A DNA stretch of 34,894 nt from Flavobacteriaceae bacterium. GTDB lineage: Bacteria > Bacteroidota > Bacteroidia > Flavobacteriales > Flavobacteriaceae. This document shows positions 1-7,793 of this stretch, piece after piece. The stretch is from positions 1-34,894 of the forward strand of contig JAOZLL010000017.1 of NCBI GenBank assembly GCA_029934835.1. Direction: 5' to 3'. The notes under the pieces are model-generated. The model saw nothing but the letters and a program-made list of their open reading frames with translations, was not told the DNA's origin and did not search any database. Position 1 is the first letter of the stretch, and every line of letters starts with the position of its first letter. The position numbers were made by a program, and so were the translations under genes.

Positions 1-628
1 TAAACTCAGGATTTATATCCATTAAAACCGGAATCAAATCATGACGAATTTTATTACGTAAATATTTTGTGCCAGCATTTGAGGCATCTTCTCGCCATCT
101 CAGCTTATTATGTTTGGCATACATTACAATTTCATCCCTTGAAAATGGCAATAAAGGACGAATAATTTTACCATTTTCTTGTGGAATACCTATTAATCCA
201 TCTAAGCCAGTACTTCTGTTAAGATTGATAAAAAAGGTTTCAATAGAATCGTCTAAATGGTGCCCTGTTAAAACATAATCATAGCCTTTATCTTGTAATA
301 AAGTGTTAAACCATTCATATCTAATTTCTCTAGCTGCCATTTGAATAGATATTTCTTTTTCATCAGAATAGGCTTTAGTATTTACACTATAAATAAAAAC
401 AGGAACCTGAAATTTTTCACCTAGAGTTTTTACAAGTTCTTCATCTTTATCACTTTCTTCGCCTCGTAATTGAAAATTTACATGAGCCAATGCAATCTGA
501 TAATCTAATGAATGTAGCATCTTTGCTAAAACCACACTATCGATACCACCAGAAATAGCAACTAATAACCTTGTATTTTGTAAAAAAGGGAACTCCTTTT
601 TAATATATTCTTTTAGATTTAAAATCAT
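1..628 (-). CDS. tilS: tRNA(Ile)-lysidine synthase, 5' part (truncated by window edge)
   Basis: TilS makes lysidine at the wobble cytidine of tRNA-Ile(CAU), so that the tRNA reads AUA. My translation from the ATG complementary to 626-628 gives about 209 residues before the window ends. The N-type ATP-pyrophosphatase loop SGGIDS lies at residues 26-31 and is followed by AHVNFQLRGEESD, LTGHHLDDSIETFF and LRNKIRHDLIP, all typical of TilS N-terminal domains. The C-terminal tRNA-binding part lies outside the window. The gene is divergent from the barrel gene at 767. The family call is strong. Whether the rest of the gene is intact cannot be seen. Confidence 0.93.
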   Translation of the reverse strand, partial: MILNLKEYIKKEFPFLQNTRLLVAISGGIDSVVLAKMLHSLDYQIALAHVNFQLRGEESDKDEELVKTLGEKFQVPVFIYSVNTKAYSDEKEISIQMAAREIRYEWFNTLLQDKGYDYVLTGHHLDDSIETFFINLNRSTGLDGLIGIPQENGKIIRPLLPFSRDEIVMYAKHNKLRWREDASNAGTKYLRNKIRHDLIPVLMDINPEF

Positions 629-629
629 A

Positions 630-656
630 TTGCTAAATTAATTTTTTTTATCTTTG
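630..656 (+). promoter_or_regulatory. Candidate Bacteroidota promoter for the first barrel gene
   Basis: TTG at 630-632 and TATCTTTG at 649-656 fit the Bacteroidota -33/-7 pattern (TTG ... TAnnTTTG), with a 16-nt spacer at the short end of the usual range. The implied leader is about 100 nt. The second barrel gene has the same arrangement and spacer, which supports this assignment. Confidence 0.45.
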
Positions 657-766
657 TTATAGTATTATATCTCAATACTTTAATAAAATACTAGTTTTCT
701 AGTTCGACTTATTTATAGAACCCCATATTTTTTAATTTGGCTTATTAATCTTAAATATTTATAATT

Positions 767-1396
767 ATGAAAAAAGTAATTTTTATTTCGATGTTACTAA
801 TTTTTGCAACTGGTAATTTATTTGCGCAAGACTTTTATTATGGGCTAAAAGCAGGTCCAAATTTTGCAACTGTAAACACTTCTGAATCTGAAATGAATGA
901 TGCTATTGAAATGCGCACAGCTTTTCACTTTGGTGCTGTTGGTGAATACGCTTTTTCAGATCAATTCTCCATACAAGCAGAGTTGTTGTATAATGCTGTA
1001 GGTTATAAATACAGTGATGACTATAATATGGCCCAAAAACAGGCATCTATTGCTACCGTAGATCAAACCTTTAAAATTGATTATCTAAGTATACCTATAT
1101 TGGCAAAATATTATGTAGCTGACGGATTTAGCTTACAAGCAGGCCCTCAAGTTGGATTTTTGCTTGCTGCAAATGTAGAATTGGAGTTAGATGGAGAAAC
1201 AGAAACTAATGATTTTAAAGACAATATGGAATCTTTAGATTTTGGACTTGGATTTGGTTTCGGCTATAAAATAGAAACCGGCTTATTTGCTGATGCTCGC
1301 TATGTACTTGGTTTAGCTAATCTTGCCAAGGATGAAGGTGAAGATTTTACCGTTAAGAATAATGTTATTCAAGTTTCAGTAGGATATATGTTCTAA
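767..1396 (+). CDS. Outer-membrane beta-barrel protein, PorT/OMP_b-brl_2-like (copy 1)
   Basis: A 209-residue protein with a signal peptide at residues 1-20 (MKKVIF... ending LFA, then QDFYYG). Alternating hydrophobic and polar strands follow, such as YYGLKAGPNFA, FSIQAELLYNAVGYKY and LSIPILAKYYV, and it ends in VSVGYMF with the C-terminal aromatic expected of an outer-membrane barrel. This matches the small 8-stranded barrels widespread in Bacteroidota. Its specific role is unknown. The next gene is a clear paralogue with the same length and segment order, so the pair comes from a tandem duplication. The ATG at 767 is chosen because the signal peptide starts there. Confidence 0.85.
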   Translation: MKKVIFISMLLIFATGNLFAQDFYYGLKAGPNFATVNTSESEMNDAIEMRTAFHFGAVGEYAFSDQFSIQAELLYNAVGYKYSDDYNMAQKQASIATVDQTFKIDYLSIPILAKYYVADGFSLQAGPQVGFLLAANVELELDGETETNDFKDNMESLDFGLGFGFGYKIETGLFADARYVLGLANLAKDEGEDFTVKNNVIQVSVGYMF

Positions 1397-1412
1397 TAAA
1401 TTATTTTTTTAT

Positions 1413-1446
1413 AAAAAAAAAGCAGGGTTTTAACTCTACTTTTTTT
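1413..1446 (+). terminator. Probable Rho-independent terminator after barrel copy 1
   Basis: A run of A, an imperfect stem (AGCAGGGTT facing AACTCTACT) and a run of T lie 17 nt after the stop codon. The stem resembles the terminator after copy 2, as if it was copied along with the gene. Confidence 0.6.
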
Positions 1447-1472
1447 ACAGGAAAACTAGCTTAAAATTATCG

Positions 1473-1499
1473 TTGAATCTCAAGTTTTATGTACCTTTG
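1473..1499 (+). promoter_or_regulatory. Candidate promoter for the second barrel gene
   Basis: TTG at 1473-1475 and TACCTTTG at 1492-1499 match the Bacteroidota promoter pattern with a 16-nt spacer. They lie 28 nt upstream of the ATG at 1528. The second paralogue therefore appears to be transcribed on its own. Confidence 0.6.
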
Positions 1500-1527
1500 T
1501 AGAATATTTAAAAAACCTAAATAAATT

Positions 1528-2154
1528 ATGAAAAAAATACTCTTATTTTTATTAATTACAAGTTTCACATTAAGTGGATTGAAAGCTCAAGATATTTCTT
1601 ATGGTTTAAAAGCTGGGGTTAATTTCTCTAAGCTTTGCTCAGATGATGACACCTACAATGAAATGTCAGAAGGAAGTGCTGCATTTCACTTTGGAGCACT
1701 TATTGAGTTTCCTATATCAGATAAATTTTCTATTCAACCTGAGTTTCTATTTTCGCAAGTTGGAGATAAATTATCTAGTGCAACGATAAATGATGATGAA
1801 ATTATTAATGAGGATACTCATATTAAAATTAACTATTTCAGTATTCCTCTTATTGTAAAGTATTATGCTACTGATAATATCTTTTTTGAAGCGGGTCCAC
1901 AGATGGATTTTCTAAGAAGTGCTGATGGTAGAACCTACGTTTCTAATCATTTTGAAACTGAAATAAATGAAGAGGATGTAAAAGATCGTTTAGAAACAAC
2001 AAATTATGGCTTTGGAATGGGTGCTGGTTATAAAGCAACAAATGGTGTGTTTGTAAATGCTCGTTATGTAATAGGCTTATCAGATGTGACAAAAAATGTA
2101 TTTTCTACCTATAAGAACAATGCATTCCAATTTTCCGTTGGTTTTATGTTTTAA
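1528..2154 (+). CDS. Outer-membrane beta-barrel protein, PorT/OMP_b-brl_2-like (copy 2)
   Basis: A 208-residue paralogue of the preceding gene. It has a signal peptide (residues 1-20, then QDISYGLKAGVNFS), the strand blocks FSIQPEFLFSQVG, FSIPLIVKYYATDN and FEAGPQMDFL, and the C-terminal strand FQFSVGFMF. The two proteins align from end to end without large gaps but differ at many positions, so the duplication is not recent. It probably sits in the outer membrane as a small barrel. Ligand and function are unknown. It has its own promoter and a good terminator. Confidence 0.85.
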   Translation: MKKILLFLLITSFTLSGLKAQDISYGLKAGVNFSKLCSDDDTYNEMSEGSAAFHFGALIEFPISDKFSIQPEFLFSQVGDKLSSATINDDEIINEDTHIKINYFSIPLIVKYYATDNIFFEAGPQMDFLRSADGRTYVSNHFETEINEEDVKDRLETTNYGFGMGAGYKATNGVFVNARYVIGLSDVTKNVFSTYKNNAFQFSVGFMF

Positions 2155-2178
2155 AAAACTTATTCATATTATATTTAA

Positions 2179-2209
2179 GAAAAAGCAGGGCTAAAACCCT
2201 GTTTTTTTT
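2179..2209 (+). terminator. Rho-independent terminator after barrel copy 2
   Basis: A-rich lead, stem CAGGG/CCCTG with loop CTAAAA, then eight T residues. It lies 25 nt after the stop of copy 2. Confidence 0.8.
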
Positions 2210-2297
2210 AATTTAAACTTTTAGAAAAGCTACTGTAAGTTTTTCAATTCAATATTTTTTTTTGTATCTTTATTGAAGGATTTAAAACCCTTGAATC

Positions 2298-3008
2298 ATG
2301 AAAAAAATAGCCAAACTCAAAGCACATCAAGAGGCAGACAAGCGTAAAAAATTTGGAAAGAAAATCCTTAAAATCATTCCTGAATTGAAGCCTTATGTTC
2401 GTCATAGGTTATTTATAGCAAATTCTTTAGAAATTATTCCTGAAAACATGTATCGCTCAACTGGTATTATTGATGATGCTATAATAGAATTATTTGAAAG
2501 TGATATTTCTATGCTTACTTCTACAGTTGATCTTAGATTGTATTTGTTTAAATTAGTAAAGGATAAGTTAGATCAAATTTTTAAAAAAGAAGCTTGGCAT
2601 CAAAAATCGGTTAGTACAGATAAGTTACTGCACCAAGAGCTTAATAAATTGAGGGCTAGATATACAATTGATGCAGATGGTGATTTTGTTATGAATGAGG
2701 ATTTAAATGATATATCTTACCAACAGAAAAACTTTTCACCTCAATTATTCTTATCTGATGAAAGCAAAGAAAGTGTTTTAACTGCTTTTGATATCGATCA
2801 ACTAAATGAACGTAGAAAAAAAGTATTTAAAAATCTTTATAGTGTGCTTTCTTTAGAAGCTTCAAACGTTGTTGATTTATACATATTTGGAAAATTAAAT
2901 ACAACCGAAATCGCCCAAATAAAAAAAACAGACGAGTCAACTGTACGAGAAATTATCTTACAAGTAAAAGATAGAATCCAAAAAGTTATAGAACAACCTA
3001 CCGATTAG
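2298..3008 (+). CDS. Conserved flavobacterial HTH protein with sigma-region-4-like C-terminus
   Basis: A 236-residue, charged, soluble protein with no signal or membrane segment. The N-terminus (residues 1-60) is basic and helical (HQEADKRKKFGKKILKIIPELKPYVRHRL). The C-terminal 65 residues form a helical block ending in a helix-turn-helix-like segment (SNVVDLYIFGKLNTTEIAQIKKTDESTVREIILQVKDRI), which resembles region 4 of ECF sigma factors. I recognise this as a conserved hypothetical of Flavobacteriia that is sometimes annotated as a sigma-70 family protein. Region 2 is not evident, so calling it a working sigma factor would go too far. It converges on the kinase gene with only 13 nt between stops. 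Confidence 0.7.
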   Translation: MKKIAKLKAHQEADKRKKFGKKILKIIPELKPYVRHRLFIANSLEIIPENMYRSTGIIDDAIIELFESDISMLTSTVDLRLYLFKLVKDKLDQIFKKEAWHQKSVSTDKLLHQELNKLRARYTIDADGDFVMNEDLNDISYQQKNFSPQLFLSDESKESVLTAFDIDQLNERRKKVFKNLYSVLSLEASNVVDLYIFGKLNTTEIAQIKKTDESTVREIILQVKDRIQKVIEQPTD

Positions 3009-3021
3009 AATATTGGAAAGT

Positions 3022-3669
3022 TTAATCCATCATATTAGGATCAAAATTTGCTCCTAAGTGAAAATCTAGATCAACTAAGTTATCAGAGAAACTATCTAAG
3101 TCTTGATTTTTATGCAAAAGTTTATCGATAGCTTTTATCGCTGCATCTAGACGAGTTTGCTTGTCTCCTTTTAATAGAATATATTTTTTATTATGATCTT
3201 TGAGTGCCTTTTCAAAAGCATCAAACATCTCTTGTCTTAATTCAGGTCTATCACGTAAATCATCAGCTTCCCAAGGCGTGTCAATATACGTTAACAAGTA
3301 CAAATTATATTGATTTACTTTAGCTGCTTCATCTAATTTTGGGTCAACAAAACCACCATAATACTCTTGTGAATAGACTTTAGTTTCTAGCAAATCAGTA
3401 TCACAGATAAGAACTTTGTCTGCTTTTTTTGCTAATTCATTTTCCAAACGAATCTGTCCTTCAGCGATAGGAATCAAATCATCATTCTCACAAGTTTTAC
3501 GCGTATTATTCCATTTATCCTGCAAATATTCACGGGCATATTCTGCAACCCAAACCGTGTTGTAATGTCTGGCTAATTGTTGTGAAATAGTAGTTTTACC
3601 TGTAGATTCAGGACCAAATATGACTACTTTTATAATGTTCACTTCTTCTTGTTTAAGATTATTTTCCAT
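3022..3669 (-). CDS. NadR-type ribosylnicotinamide kinase (AAA family ATPase)
   Basis: A 215-residue P-loop protein. Walker A is GPESTGKT at residues 19-26, followed by VWVAEYAREYL and LICDTDLLETKVYS. These features mark the C-terminal kinase domain of NadR, which phosphorylates nicotinamide riboside to NMN. The N-terminal HTH and adenylyltransferase domains of enterobacterial NadR are absent, as is usual in Bacteroidota. Its start overlaps the end of pnuC by 31 nt, so the two are probably translationally coupled. Together they form a riboside uptake-and-trapping pair. The acidic tail after about residue 190 is variable and its role is unclear. Confidence 0.85.
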   Translation of the reverse strand: MENNLKQEEVNIIKVVIFGPESTGKTTISQQLARHYNTVWVAEYAREYLQDKWNNTRKTCENDDLIPIAEGQIRLENELAKKADKVLICDTDLLETKVYSQEYYGGFVDPKLDEAAKVNQYNLYLLTYIDTPWEADDLRDRPELRQEMFDAFEKALKDHNKKYILLKGDKQTRLDAAIKAIDKLLHKNQDLDSFSDNLVDLDFHLGANFDPNMMD

Positions 3670-4340
3670 TCTTTATATCCATAAAATGCTAATACTAAAA
3701 ATATAAAATATTGAATTCCTGTAAAACCATATCCTTTTACAAAATATAATGGGATAGAAACAATATTTACTGCAATCCAAAAAATCCAACTTTCTAATTT
3801 TTTATTCGCCATTAACCACATGGCGGCAAATGCAGCACCTGTAGTAAAAGTGTCTAAATAAGGAGTAGCAGTTCTAAAATCAGCTAAATTTCCTGAGCTT
3901 AGTTTTTCAAATGCATAATGAACAGATTCTGAAAAATTCAAATCATTAGGCATCACATTAAAATAACGATAAACTGCAATTACAAAAACCGACGTAAAGG
4001 CAAAGATTCCAAAAGACCAAAACTTATCCCTTGAGTTTACCTTAGTTATGGGTATATGGTGTTTGTCGTCATCAATAATCTTGCTCCACATATACCAGCC
4101 ATAAATACTCATTAAAGTATAATAGATATTGATGATTAAATCACCATATAAACTCCATTGTGAGAGTAAATAAACATAGATACCTGTACTTATAATTCCC
4201 GTAGGATAAACTAATATATTTTCTTTTTTAGCATAAAAAACACTGATAATACCAAAGGCTGCTGCTGTAAATTCCAAAACAATATTCAATGTTGTGGCAT
4301 CTTGATATGGATCTAAAAAAAATTGAATGAGTGTATCCAT
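3639..4340 (-). CDS. pnuC: Nicotinamide riboside transporter PnuC
   Basis: A 233-residue integral membrane protein with about seven hydrophobic segments. Marker motifs include FLDPYQDATTLNIVLEF, LVYPTGIISTGIYVYLL and IYGWYMWSK. These fit PnuC, a facilitator of nicotinamide riboside uptake whose substrate is trapped by phosphorylation. The overlapping downstream ribosylnicotinamide kinase supports riboside rather than thiamine (PnuT) as substrate. Only 40 nt separate it from the upstream GGGPS gene, leaving no room for a riboswitch. It is probably co-transcribed with GGGPS. Confidence 0.87.
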   Translation of the reverse strand: MDTLIQFFLDPYQDATTLNIVLEFTAAAFGIISVFYAKKENILVYPTGIISTGIYVYLLSQWSLYGDLIINIYYTLMSIYGWYMWSKIIDDDKHHIPITKVNSRDKFWSFGIFAFTSVFVIAVYRYFNVMPNDLNFSESVHYAFEKLSSGNLADFRTATPYLDTFTTGAAFAAMWLMANKKLESWIFWIAVNIVSIPLYFVKGYGFTGIQYFIFLVLAFYGYKEWKIILNKKK

Positions 4341-4380
4341 AGATTAGTTTTTTGTTATTCGCTATTGGCTTTATGCTTAA

Positions 4381-5103
4381 TTATAAATTTGTTAATAATT
4401 CGAGATTATTTTCAAAAGCATTTCCGATAACAACTAGAGTAGCTCCAGCTTTATAAGCATCTTGAATTTGCTTATTATTTTTAATGCCACCTCCTATGAT
4501 AATTGGTAAGCTACAACTATTTGCAACTGTTTCTATTAATTTAGCTGGAACTGCTTTTTGAGCACCACTACCACCATCCAAATAGATTAATTGATGTCCC
4601 ATCATTTCTCCAGCTAAAGCTGTAGCCATCGCTATTTCGGGTTTATGACGCGGAATAGGCTTTGTGTTACTGATATAGGATGCAGTTGTTTCTCTGCCAC
4701 TTTCTATTAATAAATAACTAGTTGAAATTATTTCTAAATCAGTTTGTTTGAGTAAAGGTGCTGCTATAACTTGGTTGCCAATTAAAAATTCTGGATTACG
4801 TCCTGAAAGTAAGGATAAAAATAAAATACCATCTGCATTTTTACTAATTTGCATAGCATTTCCTGGAAATAATAGTACAGGAATGCTTGTGTGCTTTTTT
4901 ATTTCTAGTATTACCGCATCCAAGATATTGGTAAATAATAAACTGCCTCCAACTAAGATAAAATCAACTTGATGATTATTGATTTTTTCAACCTTTTCTG
5001 CAACATCCAGAATGGGTAATTTGTCTGGGTCTAACAAAATAGCCAACAATTTCTTGTTTTCTTTTTTAGCTTTTATAATATGTGTAAGCAAAGAATTAGT
5101 CAT
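4381..5103 (-). CDS. Geranylgeranylglyceryl phosphate synthase family protein (PcrB/GGGPS-like)
   Basis: A 240-residue TIM-barrel prenyltransferase. Family motifs in order: LLAILLDPDK near residue 20, DFILVGGSLL, IPVLLFPGNAMQIS, DGILFLSLLSGRNPEFLIG, SYLLIESG, the long central block ending in GHQLIYLDGGSGA, and LPIIIGGGI for phosphate binding. GGGPS joins a polyprenyl diphosphate to sn-glycerol-1-phosphate, the first step of archaeal-type ether lipids. Family members exist in Bacteroidota, where the product's fate is unclear. Prenyl chain length cannot be read from sequence alone. The start overlaps the ancestral end of the broken GNAT gene by 8 nt, which suggests former translational coupling. 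Confidence 0.88.
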   Translation of the reverse strand: MTNSLLTHIIKAKKENKKLLAILLDPDKLPILDVAEKVEKINNHQVDFILVGGSLLFTNILDAVILEIKKHTSIPVLLFPGNAMQISKNADGILFLSLLSGRNPEFLIGNQVIAAPLLKQTDLEIISTSYLLIESGRETTASYISNTKPIPRHKPEIAMATALAGEMMGHQLIYLDGGSGAQKAVPAKLIETVANSCSLPIIIGGGIKNNKQIQDAYKAGATLVVIGNAFENNLELLTNL

Positions 5104-5609
5104 TTATCTTGGCGTAATAATATTCATCTAATATTTGATTATTTTAAAAGATAGTCTTTCGTTTAATGCATTCTAAAATAAATCCATTTTTTTCTAATAC
5201 TTTCATGGAAGTATTATTGTATTCGAAAATACCCGCAAAAATACGGGTCAAATGTAAGCTTTCAAATCCATATTTGGTAATCATTCCGATTGCTTTTGTT
5301 GCAATACCTTTATTCCAATAGTTTTTACCTACATAATAACCCAGTTCAGCTGTTTTGGAATAGACATCGTGTTGCGAATGAATCCCAATACTTCCTACCA
5401 AATTTCCTTTATAAATAATAGCAAAAACTCCCTTAATTTGACCATTTATATTTTTAGTAATGAACTCCTCAGCATCAATTATCGAATAAGGATGAGGAAA
5501 AAGATCTCTCATATTGTCCACGAATATTAGCATTGTTGGCAATCACTACTAAATCCTCTGTATCTTCAAATATATAGGGTCGTAGTAGTATGCCATCTTT
5601 TGATATCAT
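5096..5609 (-). pseudogene. GNAT (RimJ/RimL-type) N-acetyltransferase, broken by a frameshift and an in-frame stop
   Basis: Read from the ATG at 5609, the minus strand gives MISKDGILLRPYIFEDTEDL and then IANNANIR. At 5518-5519 one extra G (GG instead of G) moves the frame. Without it the protein continues as DNMRDLFPHPYS, the usual GNAT continuation. The middle is a normal acetyl-CoA fold (LVGSIGIH, AELGYYVGKNYWNKGIATKA, NNTSMKVLEKNGF). A TAA at 5144-5146 then stops it after KRKTIF, yet the same frame goes on as NNQILDEYYYAKIND before a second TAA at 5096-5098. That is the family's normal end. The longest remaining open frame is 5144-5542 (132 residues). Two separate lesions suggest real decay rather than one sequencing error. 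Confidence 0.85.
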
Positions 5610-5631
5610 TTTTTCATCTAATATCTAACTA

Positions 5632-6252
5632 CTAATTTGTTGCATAAACCAATGTAAACCCGTCTAAAATTTCAAAGAAAATTTGATAGACTTCATAAAA
5701 ATTATCTTTTTTTATCCAACCTCGTGTTTTTTTATCCGACAGTTTAAAAGGTTCAATAGGCAAGTGATGTTTGAATAGCAATCCGCCATCAGGATGAATT
5801 TTAAACAAACTTTCTTTGGCTCCCCAAACGACAGTTAAAAATTCTACTACATTTTCTTCAGCCATAAAATCATACTCGTCTGCAACAAATTTATTGGCGA
5901 TTCTAATTATTTTTTCTCTATTTTTCTCAATATCGATTCCTATTTCATAATCACTTATTGCTATAGCGGCAAAGGTAAAAGAATGGGTAATCGAAATATG
6001 TTTACCATCTTTCAAGTGTGGTTTTCCATCATCAGTATAAAATAAGTCATGATCTGTATATCCCACTTCTCTCAATAAATGCCGAACGCTTAAAAAACCT
6101 CTTTGATGCAATTCGGATCGCATTCCTTCAAGTCTTTTGTTGCTACGTATGTTTAAGGTTAAACTTTTGAGTAAATCATTTTTTGGTTCTGTAATCTCCC
6201 AAACCAGAACTTGTGTATGCTTGTTATGTTGTATTTTTTTATATAAAGGCAT
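5632..6252 (-). CDS. 4'-phosphopantetheinyl transferase (Sfp superfamily)
   Basis: A 206-residue protein that transfers 4'-phosphopantetheine from CoA to a serine of carrier proteins. The Mg-binding motif GIDIEK (D107, E109) and WGAKESLFK (residues 143-151, with E147) are the two signature blocks. ISITHSFTFAAIAIS near residue 90 supplies the upstream conserved His. This is the Sfp-like length class, not the short AcpS form, but flavobacteria commonly use such a protein for their fatty-acid carrier. It is first in a minus-strand run with the GNAT relic 22 nt downstream. No PKS/NRPS genes are nearby, so a housekeeping role is likely. Confidence 0.85.
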   Translation of the reverse strand: MPLYKKIQHNKHTQVLVWEITEPKNDLLKSLTLNIRSNKRLEGMRSELHQRGFLSVRHLLREVGYTDHDLFYTDDGKPHLKDGKHISITHSFTFAAIAISDYEIGIDIEKNREKIIRIANKFVADEYDFMAEENVVEFLTVVWGAKESLFKIHPDGGLLFKHHLPIEPFKLSDKKTRGWIKKDNFYEVYQIFFEILDGFTLVYATN

Positions 6253-6260
6253 TTTAAATG

Positions 6261-6365
6261 TAGAATTCAGAATGAATAATTCAGAATCATAAAATTAAGT
6301 ATAAATCAACTAATTAGTAAGTATAAGTCAAATAATTCTTAATTCTACATTCTTAATTCTTAATT
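6261..6365. repeat. Short direct and inverted repeats between PPTase and ahcY
   Basis: AATTCAGAAT occurs at 6264-6273 and 6278-6287. TAAGTATAA occurs at 6296-6304 and 6318-6326. ATTCTTAATTCT occurs twice in 6335-6361. The left block (6261-6287) is roughly the reverse complement of the right block (6335-6361), so the spacer can form an imperfect hairpin. It carries no gene and contains or abuts the promoters of both divergent genes. Confidence 0.6.
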
Positions 6366-6370
6366 ATCTT

Positions 6371-6378
6371 TACTTTTG
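6371..6378 (+). promoter_or_regulatory. Candidate -7 box of ahcY
   Basis: TACTTTTG matches TAnnTTTG, 24 nt before the ATG at 6403. No good TTG lies at the usual distance upstream. The box covers the alternative TTG codon at 6376, which argues against translation starting there. Confidence 0.5.
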
Positions 6379-6402
6379 CAAAAATCAAACAAATATACGA
6401 TT

Positions 6403-7719
6403 ATGGGTTCAGATACCACCACTTTTGTAAAATATAAGGTAAAAGACATCAACTTAGCAGATTGGGGTCGTAAAGAAATTAAACTTGCTGAAGCTGAAAT
6501 GCCAGGTTTAATGAGTTTACGTGAAGAATACGGCAAAGACAAACCCTTAAAAGGTGCTCGTATTGCAGGATGTCTACACATGACCATACAAACAGCTGTA
6601 CTCATTGAAACTTTGGTAGAACTTGGTGCAGATGTTACTTGGAGTTCTTGTAATATATTCTCTACACAAGATCATGCTGCTGCTGCAATTGCTGCCACAG
6701 GTGTTTCGGTATATGCTTGGAAAGGAATGTCTGAGCAAGAATTTGATTGGTGTATTGAACAAACTTTATTCTTTGGTGAAGAGCAAAAACCATTGACTTT
6801 AATTTTAGATGATGGAGGTGATCTTACAAATATGGTATTAGATAAATTTCCAGAATTAACTAAAAATTTAAAAGGATTATCAGAAGAAACTACAACAGGT
6901 GTACACAGATTATATGAAAGAATGGAAAATGGTACTTTACCTATTCCTGCGATTAATGTGAATGATTCGGTAACAAAATCAAAATTTGATAATAAATATG
7001 GTTGTCGTGAAAGTGCAGTTGATGCAATACGTCGCGCAACTGATATTATGTTAGCTGGAAAAGTTGTTGTTGTTGCTGGTTATGGTGATGTTGGTAAAGG
7101 AACTGCAGCATCCTTTAAAGGAAGTAATGCACGAATCATTGTTACTGAAATAGATCCTATTTGTGCTTTACAAGCCGCTATGGAAGGATTTGAAGTGAAA
7201 AAGATGGACGATGCTATTAAGGAAGCTGATATTGTTATTACCACAACTGGAAATAAAGACATTATACAAGGAAAGCATTTTAAAGCTCTAAAAGACAAAG
7301 CAATAGTTTGCAATATTGGCCATTTTGATAATGAAATTGACATGGCTTGGCTAAACGAAAATTATGGCCATACCAAAGACACCATCAAACCACAAGTTGA
7401 TCTTTATAACATTGATGGCAAAGACATTATTTTGTTAGCCGAAGGTCGTTTGGTAAACTTAGGTTGTGCAACAGGACATCCAAGTTTTGTAATGAGTAAC
7501 TCTTTTACAAATCAAACATTAGCACAAATAGAATTATGGAATTATCCTGAACGCTATAAAAATGAAGTTTATATGTTGCCAAAACATTTAGATGAAAAGG
7601 TAGCTCGTTTGCATTTAGAAAAATTAGGTGTAGAATTAGATGAATTGACAGAGGAACAGGCTAAATATATAGGAGTCAAACAAGAAGGCCCATTTAAGCC
7701 CGAGTATTACCGATACTAG
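6403..7719 (+). CDS. ahcY: S-adenosylhomocysteinase
   Basis: Hydrolyses S-adenosylhomocysteine to adenosine and homocysteine, removing the inhibitory product of methyltransferases. From the ATG at 6403 it is 438 residues, the usual length. Signatures: [56 protein letters not shown], the NAD-binding [12 protein letters not shown] near residue 222, and the C-terminal FKPEYYRY that reaches into the partner subunit's NAD site. The frame is open back to a TTG at 6376, but that codon lies inside the -7 promoter box, so I prefer 6403. It stands alone and is followed by a hairpin and a tRNA gene. Confidence 0.96.
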   Translation: MGSDTTTFVKYKVKDINLADWGRKEIKLAEAEMPGLMSLREEYGKDKPLKGARIAGCLHMTIQTAVLIETLVELGADVTWSSCNIFSTQDHAAAAIAATGVSVYAWKGMSEQEFDWCIEQTLFFGEEQKPLTLILDDGGDLTNMVLDKFPELTKNLKGLSEETTTGVHRLYERMENGTLPIPAINVNDSVTKSKFDNKYGCRESAVDAIRRATDIMLAGKVVVVAGYGDVGKGTAASFKGSNARIIVTEIDPICALQAAMEGFEVKKMDDAIKEADIVITTTGNKDIIQGKHFKALKDKAIVCNIGHFDNEIDMAWLNENYGHTKDTIKPQVDLYNIDGKDIILLAEGRLVNLGCATGHPSFVMSNSFTNQTLAQIELWNYPERYKNEVYMLPKHLDEKVARLHLEKLGVELDELTEEQAKYIGVKQEGPFKPEYYRY

Positions 7720-7732
7720 AGTTGAAAGTGAA

Positions 7733-7781
7733 AAGTTGAAAGTTTGTAAAGTTAACTTTTGACTTTATAAACTTTTAACTT
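7733..7781 (+). repeat. Long hairpin between ahcY and tRNA-Ser
   Basis: A 20-nt arm at 7733-7752 faces 7762-7781 across a 9-nt loop, with two G-T wobble positions. No T-run follows it. It may end or protect the ahcY transcript, or be a dispersed flavobacterial intergenic repeat. Confidence 0.65.
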
Positions 7782-7793
7782 ATTACTAAATTG

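Noticed and set aside
4353-4366. TGTTATTCGCTATT shared with 34461-34474 as a mobile element end
   Set aside because: Only 14 bp is shared, with no inverted partner or duplication. More likely a common intergenic phrase.
5144-5542. Treating the 132-residue frame as an intact GNAT gene starting MPTMLIFVD
   Set aside because: The true N-terminus is readable upstream in another frame and the true C-terminus continues past the stop, so the open frame is a fragment.
6376-6402. Longer ahcY start at TTG 6376
   Set aside because: The codon lies within the TACTTTTG promoter box, and the ATG at 6403 gives the usual 438-residue enzyme.
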